From CAZXBB01 sp964638815 (GTDB lineage Bacteria > Planctomycetota > Phycisphaerae > Phycisphaerales > SM1A02), in assembly GCA_964638815.1 (NCBI GenBank), contig CAZXBB010000287.1, forward strand, positions 1 to 15,127: a stretch of 15,127 bases of DNA, read 5' to 3'. This document shows, one piece after another, positions 1 through 6,585 of the stretch (position 1 is the first letter of the stretch; every line of letters begins with the position of its first letter). The position numbers were made by a program, and so were the translations under genes. The notes under the pieces were generated by a model. That model had not been told where the DNA came from. It searched no databases and saw only the letters and a program-made list of their open reading frames with translations.

Positions 1-206
1 GAGCGACCCCCGCACCCCGTGTTACACCCCCATTGCGCACGGCCCCACACGACCCACGCGCAGGCGGCAGGATGCCGCCGTCGCACTGGCAAGTCGGGAC
101 TTCGTAGCGTGAGCTGCAGGATGCAGCGTCGTCGCGCGTGACGGCCAAAGGTTTGTAAACCACGCAACGCGCAAATGGGGTGCACGACGCGGCCCCCCGA
201 ACGTTC
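1..206. repeat. Long direct repeat, copy 1, with GGA-loop hairpins
   Basis: This is the first copy of a roughly 206-bp non-coding unit that starts again at 207 with very high identity over its first 150 bases. Inside are two perfect hairpins with GGA in the loop: 63-79 (7-bp stem GGCGGCA/TGCCGCC) and 113-127 (6-bp stem GCTGCA/TGCAGC). A third, smaller one is at 91-102 (AAGTC/GACTT). A GTAG tetranucleotide lies at 104-107, just 5' of the second hairpin. The unit ends with the palindrome CGAACGTTCG at 198-207. Because the window opens exactly at a unit boundary, the array probably continues to the left. Short reading frames here have no family resemblance. Function is unknown: a REP-like element or part of a structured RNA are both possible. 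Confidence 0.85.
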
Positions 207-434
207 GAGCGACCCCCGCACCACGTGTTACACCCCCATTGCGCACGGCCCCAAACGACCCACGCGCAGGCGGCAGGATGCCGCCGTCGCACTGGCATGT
301 CGGGACTTCGTAGCGTGAGCTGCAGGATGCAGCGTCGCCGCGCGTGACGGGCAAAGGTGTGAACAGCGCGTCACGCCAACGACCCTCCCCCTGCCCCGGA
401 GGGGGTCCTGCACGACGCAGCCCCCCGAACGTTC
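207..434. repeat. Long direct repeat, copy 2 (diverged 3' part)
   Basis: This is the second copy of the unit at 1-206. The first 150 bases match closely, and both GGA-loop hairpins are kept exactly, at 269-285 and 319-333. The small third hairpin is damaged by one base change (AAGTC to ATGTC). The 3' part (about 350-415) differs from copy 1 and is longer. It contains a GC-rich imperfect hairpin (381-407). The copies converge again at the shared end ending in CGAACGTTCG (426-435). Conserved hairpin stems beside a diverged linker suggest that the hairpins are the meaningful part. Confidence 0.85.
381..407. other. GC-rich imperfect hairpin in repeat copy 2
   Basis: The arms GACCCTCCCC (381-390) and GGAGGGGGTC (398-407) pair with one wobble and one mismatch around a 7-base loop. 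It occurs only in copy 2 of the long repeat. No T-run follows on either strand, so it is not a standard intrinsic terminator. Confidence 0.5.
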
Positions 435-498
435 GAACAGACCCCCGCACCACGTATTACACCCCCGTCGCGCGACCGGCCCCGAACGTCCATCGCAC
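435..498. repeat. Long direct repeat, partial degenerate copy 3
   Basis: Only the first 60 or so bases of the unit are present, with several substitutions: it keeps ACCCCCGCACCACGT and TTACACCCCC but has no GGA-loop hairpins. The match fades near 498. From here to the end of gyrB at 611 I see no gene, only the palindrome at 550-567. Confidence 0.7.
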
Positions 499-549
499 CC
501 GGAACCGGATCGACGGCATACTACTGGATGCGAGGGGCGGAATGCCAAG

Positions 550-567
550 TCACCACGTACGTGGTGA
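550..567. other. Perfect 18-bp palindrome downstream of gyrB
   Basis: TCACCACGT is followed directly by its reverse complement ACGTGGTGA, with no spacer. It lies 43 bp past the gyrB stop codon. With no loop and no T-run it is a poor terminator. A dimeric regulator or nucleoid-protein site is possible, but no gene starts nearby, so its role is open. Confidence 0.6.
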
Positions 568-610
568 GGGGGATCGTGCTCAGGTGGCGTCCGAGTTACT
601 CACCTGGCTC

Positions 611-3196
611 CTAAATGTCGATGTTCTTCACCTCGAGCGCGTGATCCTCGATGTACGCCCGTCGGCTCTCGACGTTCTCTCCCATGAGCGTCGAGAACAG
701 CTCGTCCGCGTCAGATGCCGAGTCCCACTGCACGCGCAGCAGCACACGGCGGGCGGGGTCCATCGTCGTCTCCCACAGCTCCTCGGGGTTCATCTCGCCG
801 AGACCCTTGAAGCGCTTGATCTCGATGCCGCGGCGGCCGACGTCGTGGAGCGACGTGAGGATCGACGGGATGTTCGGCACTTCGACGACGCTCTGCTTGT
901 CCGTGTCGCCATCGACGCGCCACGCGAAGATGGTGGGGAGCTTCTCGCCCGTGACGGACTCCTCCTGGACCAGCGCGTAGTCCTCGATGTTCAGGTCGAA
1001 CTCGGCGAGTCGCACGAAGAGCTGCTGGAGCTCGCGGTTCTCGTGCAGCTCTCGCAGCGTCGCCACCCGCGTGCGCGGGATCGCGCCGCCCGGGGGGGCC
1101 GCTGCCTCGTCCCCCGCGCCGGTGGCGCCGCGGGCGGCCCGCGCCCCGCCGAGGTCGTCGAGGATGAGCCCCTTCTCCTGGATGAGCTCCCGCGCCTGCT
1201 GGAGCGACCAGCAGAGCACTTCGCCCTCCGGCCACTGGAGGCGATGCGTGGGCAGTCGCCGCGAGCCTTCCGGATCGCGGTCGCGCGACTCGAGCAGCGT
1301 GGTGAACGGCGTGCCGCGACGCTCGGAGACGGACACGAGCTCGCGCAGACGCGTGAGCGTGCGCACGAGACGCGCGAGCTCCTGGCCCTCGATCCGCGCC
1401 TTCTCCCGTCCCTCGGCGTCGCGAACGAGGAGTACCGCGCGTTCGAGGGCGAGCTCCGTGAGCACCTTCGTCATGTCCTCCTCGTTGAGGACATATCGCG
1501 TCTTCTTGCCGTGCGAGAGCTGGTAGAGCGGCGGCTGCGCGAGGTAGACGCGACCGTTCTTGACGAGCTCCGGCATCTGCCGGAAGAAGAACGTCAACAG
1601 GAGCGTGCGGATGTGCGAGCCGTCCACGTCGGCGTCGGTCATGATGATGATGCGGCCGTAGCGCAGCTTCGAGATGTCGAAGTCCTCGCCGATGCCGCAT
1701 TGCAACGCCTGGATCAGTATCCGGATCTCCTCGAAGCCCAGGACCTTGTCGATTCGAGCCTTTTCGACGTTCAGGATCTTGCCGCGGAGCGGGAGGATCG
1801 CCTGCGTGTCGTGATCACGGCCGCCCTTGGCGGAACCGCCGGCGGAATCACCCTCGACGATGAACATCTCGCTGCGCTCCACGTCGTTGGTCGCGCAATC
1901 GGCGAGCTTCTGCGGCATCCCGCCGGAGTCGAGCGCGCCCTTGCGCTTGATGAGCTCGCGCGCCTTGCGCGCCGCCTCGCGGGCCTGCGCCGCGAGCACC
2001 GCCTTGAGGCAGATCTTCCGCGCGTCGGCGGGATGCTCCTCGAGCCACGCGCCGAGCTGGTCGCTGACGGCGGCGCTGACGAAGGTCTCGGCCTCCGGGT
2101 TCAGGAGCTTCTCTTTCGTCTGGTTGTTGAACTGCGGCTCCGGGAGCTTGACGGAGACGATGACCGTCAGGCCCTCGCGAAGATCGTCACCGCTGGGCGT
2201 GATGTCCTTCAGGAGCTTGGTCCGCTTCGCGTACGCGTTGATCGTGCGCGTGAGCGACGCCTTCAGGCCCTGCACGTGCGTCCCGCCGTCGGGATTGATG
2301 ATGTTGTTGCCGAACGCCAGCATCAGCTCGTTCGTGGCGTCCGTGTACTGCATCGCGATGTCGCAGGAGATGCCCGTCTCCTCGTCCTCGGAGAGGATGC
2401 GGATCGCAGGGCTCATCGCCGTCTTGGCGCGGTTCAGGTGCTCGACGTAGCCGATAAGCCCGTTGTCGAAGCGGAACATCTCCTCGCGCGTCTTGCCCTT
2501 CTGGTCCACGCGCTCGTCGACCAGCCGGATCGTCACGCCCGGATTGAGATAGGCGAGCTCTCGCAGCCGGTGCTGGAGCATCTCGTAGCGGAACTCGATG
2601 TCAGGGAAGATCTGCGAGTCCGGGAGGAAGCTGATGCGCGTCCCGGTGTGGGCCGAATGCTCCCCGACCGCGTCGGCGCGGTCGGCGATCTCGCGCAGGG
2701 GCTTCGTGATCTCGCCCCGGGAGAACGTGATGAGGTAGACCTTCGAGTTCTTGACGACCTCGACCTCCGTCCACTCCGAGAGCGCGTTGACGCACTTGAC
2801 GCCCACGCCATGCAGGCCGCCCGAGACCTTGTAGACGTTGTCGTCGAACTTCCCGCCCGCGTGCACCTCGGTCATGATCACCTCGACGGCGGGACGCCCG
2901 TCGATGGCCGGGTTCTCGTGCTTCATCGGATCGACGGGCATGCCGCGTCCGTCGTCAATGACGGTGCACGAGCCGTCGACGCCGAGCCGCACCGTCACGG
3001 TGGTGGCGTAGCCGGCCATGACCTCGTCGATCGCGTTATCGACGCACTCGTAGACGAGGTGGTGGAGCGCGCCGACGGTGACGCCGCCCACGTACATCCC
3101 GGGTCGCTTGCGGATGGCCTCGAGCCCCTCGAGCACCTGGATCGACTTGGAGGTGTACGCGTCGCGCTCGCTCTGCGGAAGGCTTGTCTCGGGCAT
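611..3196 (-). CDS. gyrB: DNA gyrase subunit B
   Basis: This is the ATPase and TOPRIM subunit of the type IIA topoisomerase that, with GyrA, introduces negative supercoils into DNA in the cytoplasm. From the chosen start (861 residues) the GHKL ATP site shows VDNAIDE (52-58), DDGRGMPVD (81-89), HAGGKF (112-117) and GGLHGVG (126-132). The transducer carries QTKEKL (359-364). TOPRIM shows EGDSAGG (448-454), PLRGKILNVEKA (469-480) and DADVDGSHIR (521-530). KRFKGLGEMNPEELW follows near the C-terminus. Between about 566 and 787 lies a large insert with a low-complexity Gly/Ala/Pro stretch, as in Gram-negative and planctomycete GyrB. The frame stays open for 47 more codons upstream, but that part is an array of 13- and 15-bp repeats whose 13-bp units break the amino-acid period, so I start at the ATG of MPETSLPQ. 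No clear Shine-Dalgarno precedes it. GyrB rather than ParE is supported by the insert. gyrA is not in the window. Confidence 0.96.
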   Translation of the reverse strand: MPETSLPQSERDAYTSKSIQVLEGLEAIRKRPGMYVGGVTVGALHHLVYECVDNAIDEVMAGYATTVTVRLGVDGSCTVIDDGRGMPVDPMKHENPAIDGRPAVEVIMTEVHAGGKFDDNVYKVSGGLHGVGVKCVNALSEWTEVEVVKNSKVYLITFSRGEITKPLREIADRADAVGEHSAHTGTRISFLPDSQIFPDIEFRYEMLQHRLRELAYLNPGVTIRLVDERVDQKGKTREEMFRFDNGLIGYVEHLNRAKTAMSPAIRILSEDEETGISCDIAMQYTDATNELMLAFGNNIINPDGGTHVQGLKASLTRTINAYAKRTKLLKDITPSGDDLREGLTVIVSVKLPEPQFNNQTKEKLLNPEAETFVSAAVSDQLGAWLEEHPADARKICLKAVLAAQAREAARKARELIKRKGALDSGGMPQKLADCATNDVERSEMFIVEGDSAGGSAKGGRDHDTQAILPLRGKILNVEKARIDKVLGFEEIRILIQALQCGIGEDFDISKLRYGRIIIMTDADVDGSHIRTLLLTFFFRQMPELVKNGRVYLAQPPLYQLSHGKKTRYVLNEEDMTKVLTELALERAVLLVRDAEGREKARIEGQELARLVRTLTRLRELVSVSERRGTPFTTLLESRDRDPEGSRRLPTHRLQWPEGEVLCWSLQQARELIQEKGLILDDLGGARAARGATGAGDEAAAPPGGAIPRTRVATLRELHENRELQQLFVRLAEFDLNIEDYALVQEESVTGEKLPTIFAWRVDGDTDKQSVVEVPNIPSILTSLHDVGRRGIEIKRFKGLGEMNPEELWETTMDPARRVLLRVQWDSASDADELFSTLMGENVESRRAYIEDHALEVKNIDI

Positions 3197-3208
3197 GGTG
3201 GATGCGTC

Positions 3209-3337
3209 GGGTCTGTCGGCCATGGGTCGGTCAGCCACGGGTCGGTTGGCCACGGGTCGGTTGGCCACGGGTCGGTCGCACGGGTCGGTCGCACGGGTCG
3301 TTCGCACGGGTCGTTCGGCCACGGGTCTGTCGGTCAC
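3209..3337. repeat. Array of nine 13/15-bp tandem repeats in the gyrB leader
   Basis: Nine head-to-tail units each begin GGGTC on the plus strand: six of 15 bp (type GGGTCGGTTGGCCAC) and three of 13 bp (GGGTCGGTCGCAC and a variant) in the middle (3269-3307). The array fills the stretch between the gyrB start codon and the predicted promoter at 3361-3387, so it would be transcribed as the 5' leader. The mixed unit length argues against a conserved protein-coding role. Regular GGGTC spacing is iteron-like, but no replication gene is near. Confidence 0.85.
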
Positions 3338-3360
3338 GGTGGGATCGCGTGGATCGGGTC

Positions 3361-3387
3361 ATTATACCTGAACGGGAACGTCGTCAG
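3361..3387 (-). promoter_or_regulatory. Predicted gyrB promoter
   Basis: On the minus strand a perfect -10 box TATAAT (3361-3366) follows a weaker -35 box CTGACG (3382-3387) with a 15-bp spacer. The predicted transcription start is near 3354, giving a leader of about 157 bases that includes the whole tandem-repeat array. The short spacer and 4/6 match of the -35 box lower confidence. Confidence 0.55.
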
Positions 3388-3441
3388 CCCGCGTTACGCG
3401 TGAAGCTGGTTGCCCGGTCGCCGGTCGCGGAGCTGTCGCCG

Positions 3442-3504
3442 GAACCGTCGTTGGAACTCAGCGAACCGTCGCCCGAACCGTCGCCCGCGTCGCCCGAACC
3501 GTAG
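3442..3504. repeat. Degenerate 12-bp tandem repeat between gyrB and the kinase gene
   Basis: Units of GAACCGTCGCCC occur at 3463-3474 and 3475-3486, with variants at 3442-3453 and shortened 9-bp forms at 3454-3462, 3487-3495 and 3496-3504. It lies upstream of both divergent genes and has no coding signature of its own. The rest of 3388-3602 shows no gene. Confidence 0.65.
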
Positions 3505-3602
3505 CAGCCCCCGGAGACTGCACGTGACCGCCTTCACGCGCCGACCGAACGTCATGCAGCGCGGCAGGCCGCACGACGACCCGCTTCATGGACAATCCGG
3601 GC

Positions 3603-3608
3603 TAGACT
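3603..3608 (+). promoter_or_regulatory. Possible -10 box placed for a leaderless kinase mRNA
   Basis: TAGACT (3603-3608) matches the -10 consensus in four of six positions and ends 7 bp before the ATG at 3616. Transcription from it would start at or next to the start codon. No good -35 box lies at the usual distance (TGGACA at 3589-3594 is too close), and no Shine-Dalgarno sequence precedes the ATG. Confidence 0.35.
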
Positions 3609-3615
3609 CCGGGTC

Positions 3616-4452
3616 ATGCACCCCCTCCTCTGGATCGGCGTGGGCATCGCTGTCGGAGCGATCGCGACGGTGCCGATCGTGCGACGGCTCCTGCGCCGTG
3701 CCGAGTACCGCGCGCGTCTCGCCGAACGCCGCGCGCGGGAAAGCGAACGGCTGGCGGAGCTCGGCTCGATGACGGGCGGACTCGCACACGAGATCAAGAA
3801 CCCGCTCTCCACGATCGGCCTCAACGCGCAGCTCCTGACCGAGGGGATCGAAGAGGCGGAGATGCCCGAGGATCAGCGAGAGCGCCTGCTGCGGCGTCTG
3901 GGAGCGCTCGCCCGCGAGGCCGAGCGTCTCAAGGGAATCCTCACGGACTTCCTCCAGTTCGCCGGCCGCATCAAGCTCGACCCGCAGCCCCTCGACCTCG
4001 TGCGCATCGTCGAGGACATCGGCGACTTCTTCCACCCGCAGTGCGACCAGGCCGGCGTGATGCTCCGCATGCAGCCCGCGAGCGGCCCGGTCATCGCCCG
4101 CGTGGATGACCGGCTCTTCAAGCAGGCGCTTCTCAACCTGATGATCAACGCCGTGCAGGCCATGACGTCCTCGGAGCCGGGCGCGGGTTCGCGCGAGCTG
4201 ATCGTCCGAGTGGACCGCAACGAGGAGGGCGCGCGGGTCGAGGTGACCGATACCGGTCCCGGAATCGAGCCCGACAAGCTCGACCGGATCTTCCATCCTT
4301 ACGTGTCGCACTCCGCCGGGGGCACGGGTCTCGGCCTCCCGACGGCACGGCGCATCATCGAGGAGCACGGGGGCCGGCTGGAGGTGAGCTCGGTCGTGGG
4401 GCGCGGGAGCAGCTTCGTGATTCACCTGCCGGAGAATCGGGAAGGCGCGTAG
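3616..4452 (+). CDS. Membrane-anchored sensor histidine kinase lacking a sensor domain
   Basis: This is a 278-residue two-component histidine kinase that should autophosphorylate on His and pass the phosphate to a response regulator. One membrane helix (about 4-22) is followed by an Arg-rich juxtamembrane helix, then the dimerisation/phosphoacceptor domain with LAHEIKNPLS (His58). The catalytic domain shows an N box (LLNLMINAVQAM, about 172-183), G1 DTGPGI (212-217), F box FHPYVS (226-231) and G2 GGTGLGL (235-241). The sequence style is closest to NtrB-like kinases. There is no PAS, GAF, HAMP or periplasmic domain, so the signal must come through the membrane helix or a partner. It converges on an ANTAR response regulator 60 bp away, a plausible but unproven partner. 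The start is the ATG directly before the hydrophobic segment; its upstream region has no ribosome-binding site but has a -10-like box 7 bp away. Confidence 0.93.
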   Translation: MHPLLWIGVGIAVGAIATVPIVRRLLRRAEYRARLAERRARESERLAELGSMTGGLAHEIKNPLSTIGLNAQLLTEGIEEAEMPEDQRERLLRRLGALAREAERLKGILTDFLQFAGRIKLDPQPLDLVRIVEDIGDFFHPQCDQAGVMLRMQPASGPVIARVDDRLFKQALLNLMINAVQAMTSSEPGAGSRELIVRVDRNEEGARVEVTDTGPGIEPDKLDRIFHPYVSHSAGGTGLGLPTARRIIEEHGGRLEVSSVVGRGSSFVIHLPENREGA

Positions 4453-4512
4453 GCACGAAGGGCCGCCGAGCCGGGACATTCCCCGGACGCGCAGCCCTGC
4501 CAGCCTGCGGGC
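4453..4512. other. Short intergenic gap between converging genes
   Basis: Sixty bases separate the stop codons of the kinase and the response regulator. Small stems are possible (CCGGG/CCCGG; CGCAG/CTGCG), but neither is followed by a T-run, so I do not call a terminator. Confidence 0.5.
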
Positions 4513-5166
4513 CTATTGACTGAGCAGCTCCTCGTTCTCGAGCAGGCTCCTCGAGATCTCAGCGAGCGGGCGCCGGTTGTTCCGCGCCTTCCGCTGGAGC
4601 AGACGCATCGCTTCGGGCTCGGTCACGCCCTTGCGCTGGACGAGGATCCACTTGGCCTGCTCGACAATCTTGCGATCCTCGAGCCTGGCCTTGAGGCGGT
4701 CGATCTCCGTGCTCTTTCCGACGGAGTCCAGGAAGCGCCCCCACGCCACCGAGATGCCGACCCGAAGCTGATCCTGGGTCACGGGCTTCAGGAGATAGCC
4801 GAACACGCCCACGCGCTTGCCGGCCTCGACGTACTCGTCGTCGGAGAACGCGGAGAAGATGACGACCGGAACACCCATGCGACCGAAGATCTCCTCCGCG
4901 ACCGCGAGCCCACTCTTCTTCGGCATCCTGATGTCGAGCAGCGCCAGGTCGGGCATCTCGCTCTCGCAGAGGCTCGCCGCTTCCTCGCCGTCGGCCGCGG
5001 GTCCGACCACCGCGTAGCCGAGCTCGCGCAGGCTCTCGGCCATTCCGGTTGCGACGAGGTGCTCGTCGTCCGCCACCAGAATGCGCCGGGGATTGTCGGG
5101 ATAGTCGTCGCGCCGGCCTGCGGACTCCACGCCATTCCGTTTCGTCGTCACATGGTCCGTGGTCAT
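4513..5166 (-). CDS. Response regulator with ANTAR RNA-binding output domain
   Basis: The protein has 217 residues. The receiver domain (about 28-145) has the acidic pair Asp33/Asp34, phosphoacceptor Asp78 in LLDIRMP, switch Ser105 and Lys127 in LKPVT. A coiled linker leads to an ANTAR domain (about 157-207) with the typical pattern RKIVEQAKWILV, conserved Ala186, and a closing basic helix. ANTAR domains bind paired hexaloop hairpins in nascent RNA and prevent premature termination, so the likely role is antitermination controlled by phosphorylation. The usual Gly after AK in the ANTAR helix is Trp here. A Shine-Dalgarno-like AGGGG lies 6 bases before the ATG. The gene follows topoisomerase VI subunit A on the same strand after 101 bp, in which a separate promoter is predicted. 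The converging histidine kinase is its likely neighbour-partner. I saw no clear ANTAR-target double hairpin in the window. Confidence 0.93.
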   Translation of the reverse strand: MTTDHVTTKRNGVESAGRRDDYPDNPRRILVADDEHLVATGMAESLRELGYAVVGPAADGEEAASLCESEMPDLALLDIRMPKKSGLAVAEEIFGRMGVPVVIFSAFSDDEYVEAGKRVGVFGYLLKPVTQDQLRVGISVAWGRFLDSVGKSTEIDRLKARLEDRKIVEQAKWILVQRKGVTEPEAMRLLQRKARNNRRPLAEISRSLLENEELLSQ

Positions 5167-5240
5167 CTCACACCCCTGGTCACACGCCGGGCCGGCCGCA
5201 CCCGGCGCACCGCGACTGTCGTGCCATCACTCACGCATCG

Positions 5241-5271
5241 AGTATACCGCATACGACCGACGATCGGTCAA
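5241..5271 (-). promoter_or_regulatory. Predicted promoter of the ANTAR regulator, overlapping the upstream stop codon
   Basis: On the minus strand -35 TTGACC (5266-5271) contains the TGA stop of the topoisomerase VI A gene. A -10 box TATACT (5241-5246) follows after 19 bp. The predicted start near 5234 leaves a leader of about 68 bases. A small stem (GACCGA/TCGGTC, 5255-5269) overlaps the -35 side and the spacer. The match is good but the spacer is slightly long. Confidence 0.5.
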
Positions 5272-6581
5272 TCCAGAAAATCCTCCTGAGCCAGACGCTC
5301 GGGAACGTACGTCTCCGTCACATAGGAGATGTCCTTCGTGATCAGCGACTCGACCTCCATCTTGAAGCCGTTCGCGAGCAGACGCTTGATTTCGCGTTGC
5401 CAGGGCCGTTTGTCCCTGAACCAGGGATACTCCATGATCTGCCTGGCCCGCGTGATGTCCCGATCGTTGAGGTCGATCCTGACGTCGTCACTGAGCTCGC
5501 ACCGCTCGTAGTCCTCGGCCCGGATGCCGATGAAGCGGGCGTCCGGCACGGCCATGCGCTGGCTCTCGAACGCGAGGTTGATCGAGCCCTGCTTGATCAC
5601 GCTGTAGATGTAGTGCCCCCACGGATCGCAGTCGAGCAGGCAGTAGATCGGCAGTTTCAGCTCGCGGTGCAGCCGGGCGAGGAGACGGCGGACGCCGCGC
5701 GGCGGCTGGCCGGAGCCCTCGGTCAGGATGCAGTTGTGGGTCTCCCAGAACCGGTCCTCGTTGAAGCGGCTCCAGACCGTGTCCTTCTCGACGTGCAGGA
5801 CGAACTTCGCCTCGCACTTCCTGAACTGGATGACGTTCGGTTCGCAGATGCTCGGGATCGCGTAGCCGCCGGTGCCCATCCTTCGGCAGTCGATCTCGTC
5901 GCCGTTGTCCACGATCGTGATGTTCCCCACCATCGTGCCGCGCTTCTTCGCGAAGACGTGCAGCTCCTCGCGCAGTCCGTCGAGCGTCACCTCAAGATCC
6001 TCGAGGATCGCGTCCGACTCGCTCTGGTCGTCGAACGTCTTCTCGTTCGTGCCCGCGATCGTGTGCAGGCCCATGTAGTACATGCCGCGGAGGCTGAGCG
6101 TCTTGTCGGCCTCGATGAGGTCCTTGCAGCCCTTTGCCTGGAGGGTCATCTGCATGAACTTCTTCGCCTGACCGAGGTTGAAGAGGTTGCGACGCTGCCT
6201 GCTGTCCCCCATCTCGATGATGCGCTTCTTCGGGTTGAACCGCATGTTCGTCACCGTGCGGAGCGGGATGTCGACGAAGGGATCCTGCTGCGCGAGCCCG
6301 CGACGCACGACCCCCGCGCCGAGCTGCTCGATCTTGGCGAGGGTCTCCCGGTCGCGCTTCGCGCTGACGGCGGCCTGCCGGGCCGTCTGGCCCCGCCCCC
6401 GCCCCGCCGTCTTCTTCTTCCGCACCGGCGTCTCCTTCGCGGCCGGCGTCTTCGCGGCCGTCGTCTTCGCGGCCGGCGTCTCCTTCACGGCCGGCGACTT
6501 CCTCTCGACGACCTTCTTCCTGACGACCTTCTTCCTGACGATCTTCTTCCTGACGATCTTCTTTCGCGCAGGGCCGCTCAT
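5268..6581 (-). CDS. top6A: DNA topoisomerase VI subunit A (Spo11-like)
   Basis: This is the DNA-cleaving subunit of the type IIB topoisomerase, which makes double-strand breaks with two-base overhangs and passes a second duplex through, using ATP bound by subunit B. Of 437 residues, about 75-437 form the conserved core. The winged-helix (CAP-like) domain has LRGMYYMGLH (164-173) with the Tyr168/Tyr169 pair that supplies the catalytic tyrosine. The TOPRIM domain has Glu265 in HVEKDTVW and the metal-binding Asp317/Asp319 in LLDCDPWG. The first 65 residues are an extra Lys/Arg/Ala/Pro tail: four copies of KKIVR/KKVVR (7-26), then Ala-Lys-Pro-Thr repeats, resembling histone H1 C-terminal tails. 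A Shine-Dalgarno GAGGTG 5 bases before the ATG overlaps the stop of subunit B, with 4 bp between the genes, so the two are translationally coupled. The family is frequent in archaea and plants and sparse in bacteria. Confidence 0.95.
   Translation of the reverse strand: MSGPARKKIVRKKIVRKKVVRKKVVERKSPAVKETPAAKTTAAKTPAAKETPVRKKKTAGRGRGQTARQAAVSAKRDRETLAKIEQLGAGVVRRGLAQQDPFVDIPLRTVTNMRFNPKKRIIEMGDSRQRRNLFNLGQAKKFMQMTLQAKGCKDLIEADKTLSLRGMYYMGLHTIAGTNEKTFDDQSESDAILEDLEVTLDGLREELHVFAKKRGTMVGNITIVDNGDEIDCRRMGTGGYAIPSICEPNVIQFRKCEAKFVLHVEKDTVWSRFNEDRFWETHNCILTEGSGQPPRGVRRLLARLHRELKLPIYCLLDCDPWGHYIYSVIKQGSINLAFESQRMAVPDARFIGIRAEDYERCELSDDVRIDLNDRDITRARQIMEYPWFRDKRPWQREIKRLLANGFKMEVESLITKDISYVTETYVPERLAQEDFLD
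6432..6563 (-). repeat. 15-bp and related tandem repeats encoding the basic tail of topoisomerase VI A
   Basis: Positions 6504-6563 hold four 15-bp units, each coding for KKIVR or KKVVR/E. Positions 6432-6491 hold looser repeats coding for Ala-Ala-Lys-(Glu)-Thr-Pro. Unit length is a multiple of three, so gain or loss of units would change the tail length without breaking the frame. Confidence 0.8.
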
Positions 6582-6585
6582 CGGC

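Noticed and set aside
1..498. CRISPR array, tRNA or integron attC sites in the repeat block
   Set aside because: Units are more than 200 bp with no short repeat-spacer pattern, no cloverleaf fold, and no cassette genes or integrase.
611..3196. Topoisomerase IV subunit ParE instead of GyrB
   Set aside because: The large insert in the C-terminal region and overall length fit GyrB better; a tree or the presence of gyrA/parC elsewhere would settle it.
3197..3337. N-terminal extension of GyrB by 47 residues
   Set aside because: It is the translation of the tandem-repeat array; 13-bp units break the amino-acid period and GyrB normally begins close to the YTSKSIQVLEGL segment.
344..3403. Plus-strand open frame of about 1,019 codons opposite gyrB
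   Set aside because: It is the antisense shadow of gyrB in high-GC DNA; its translation is Leu/Arg/Asp/Val-rich with no family motif, while the minus frame carries all gyrase motifs.
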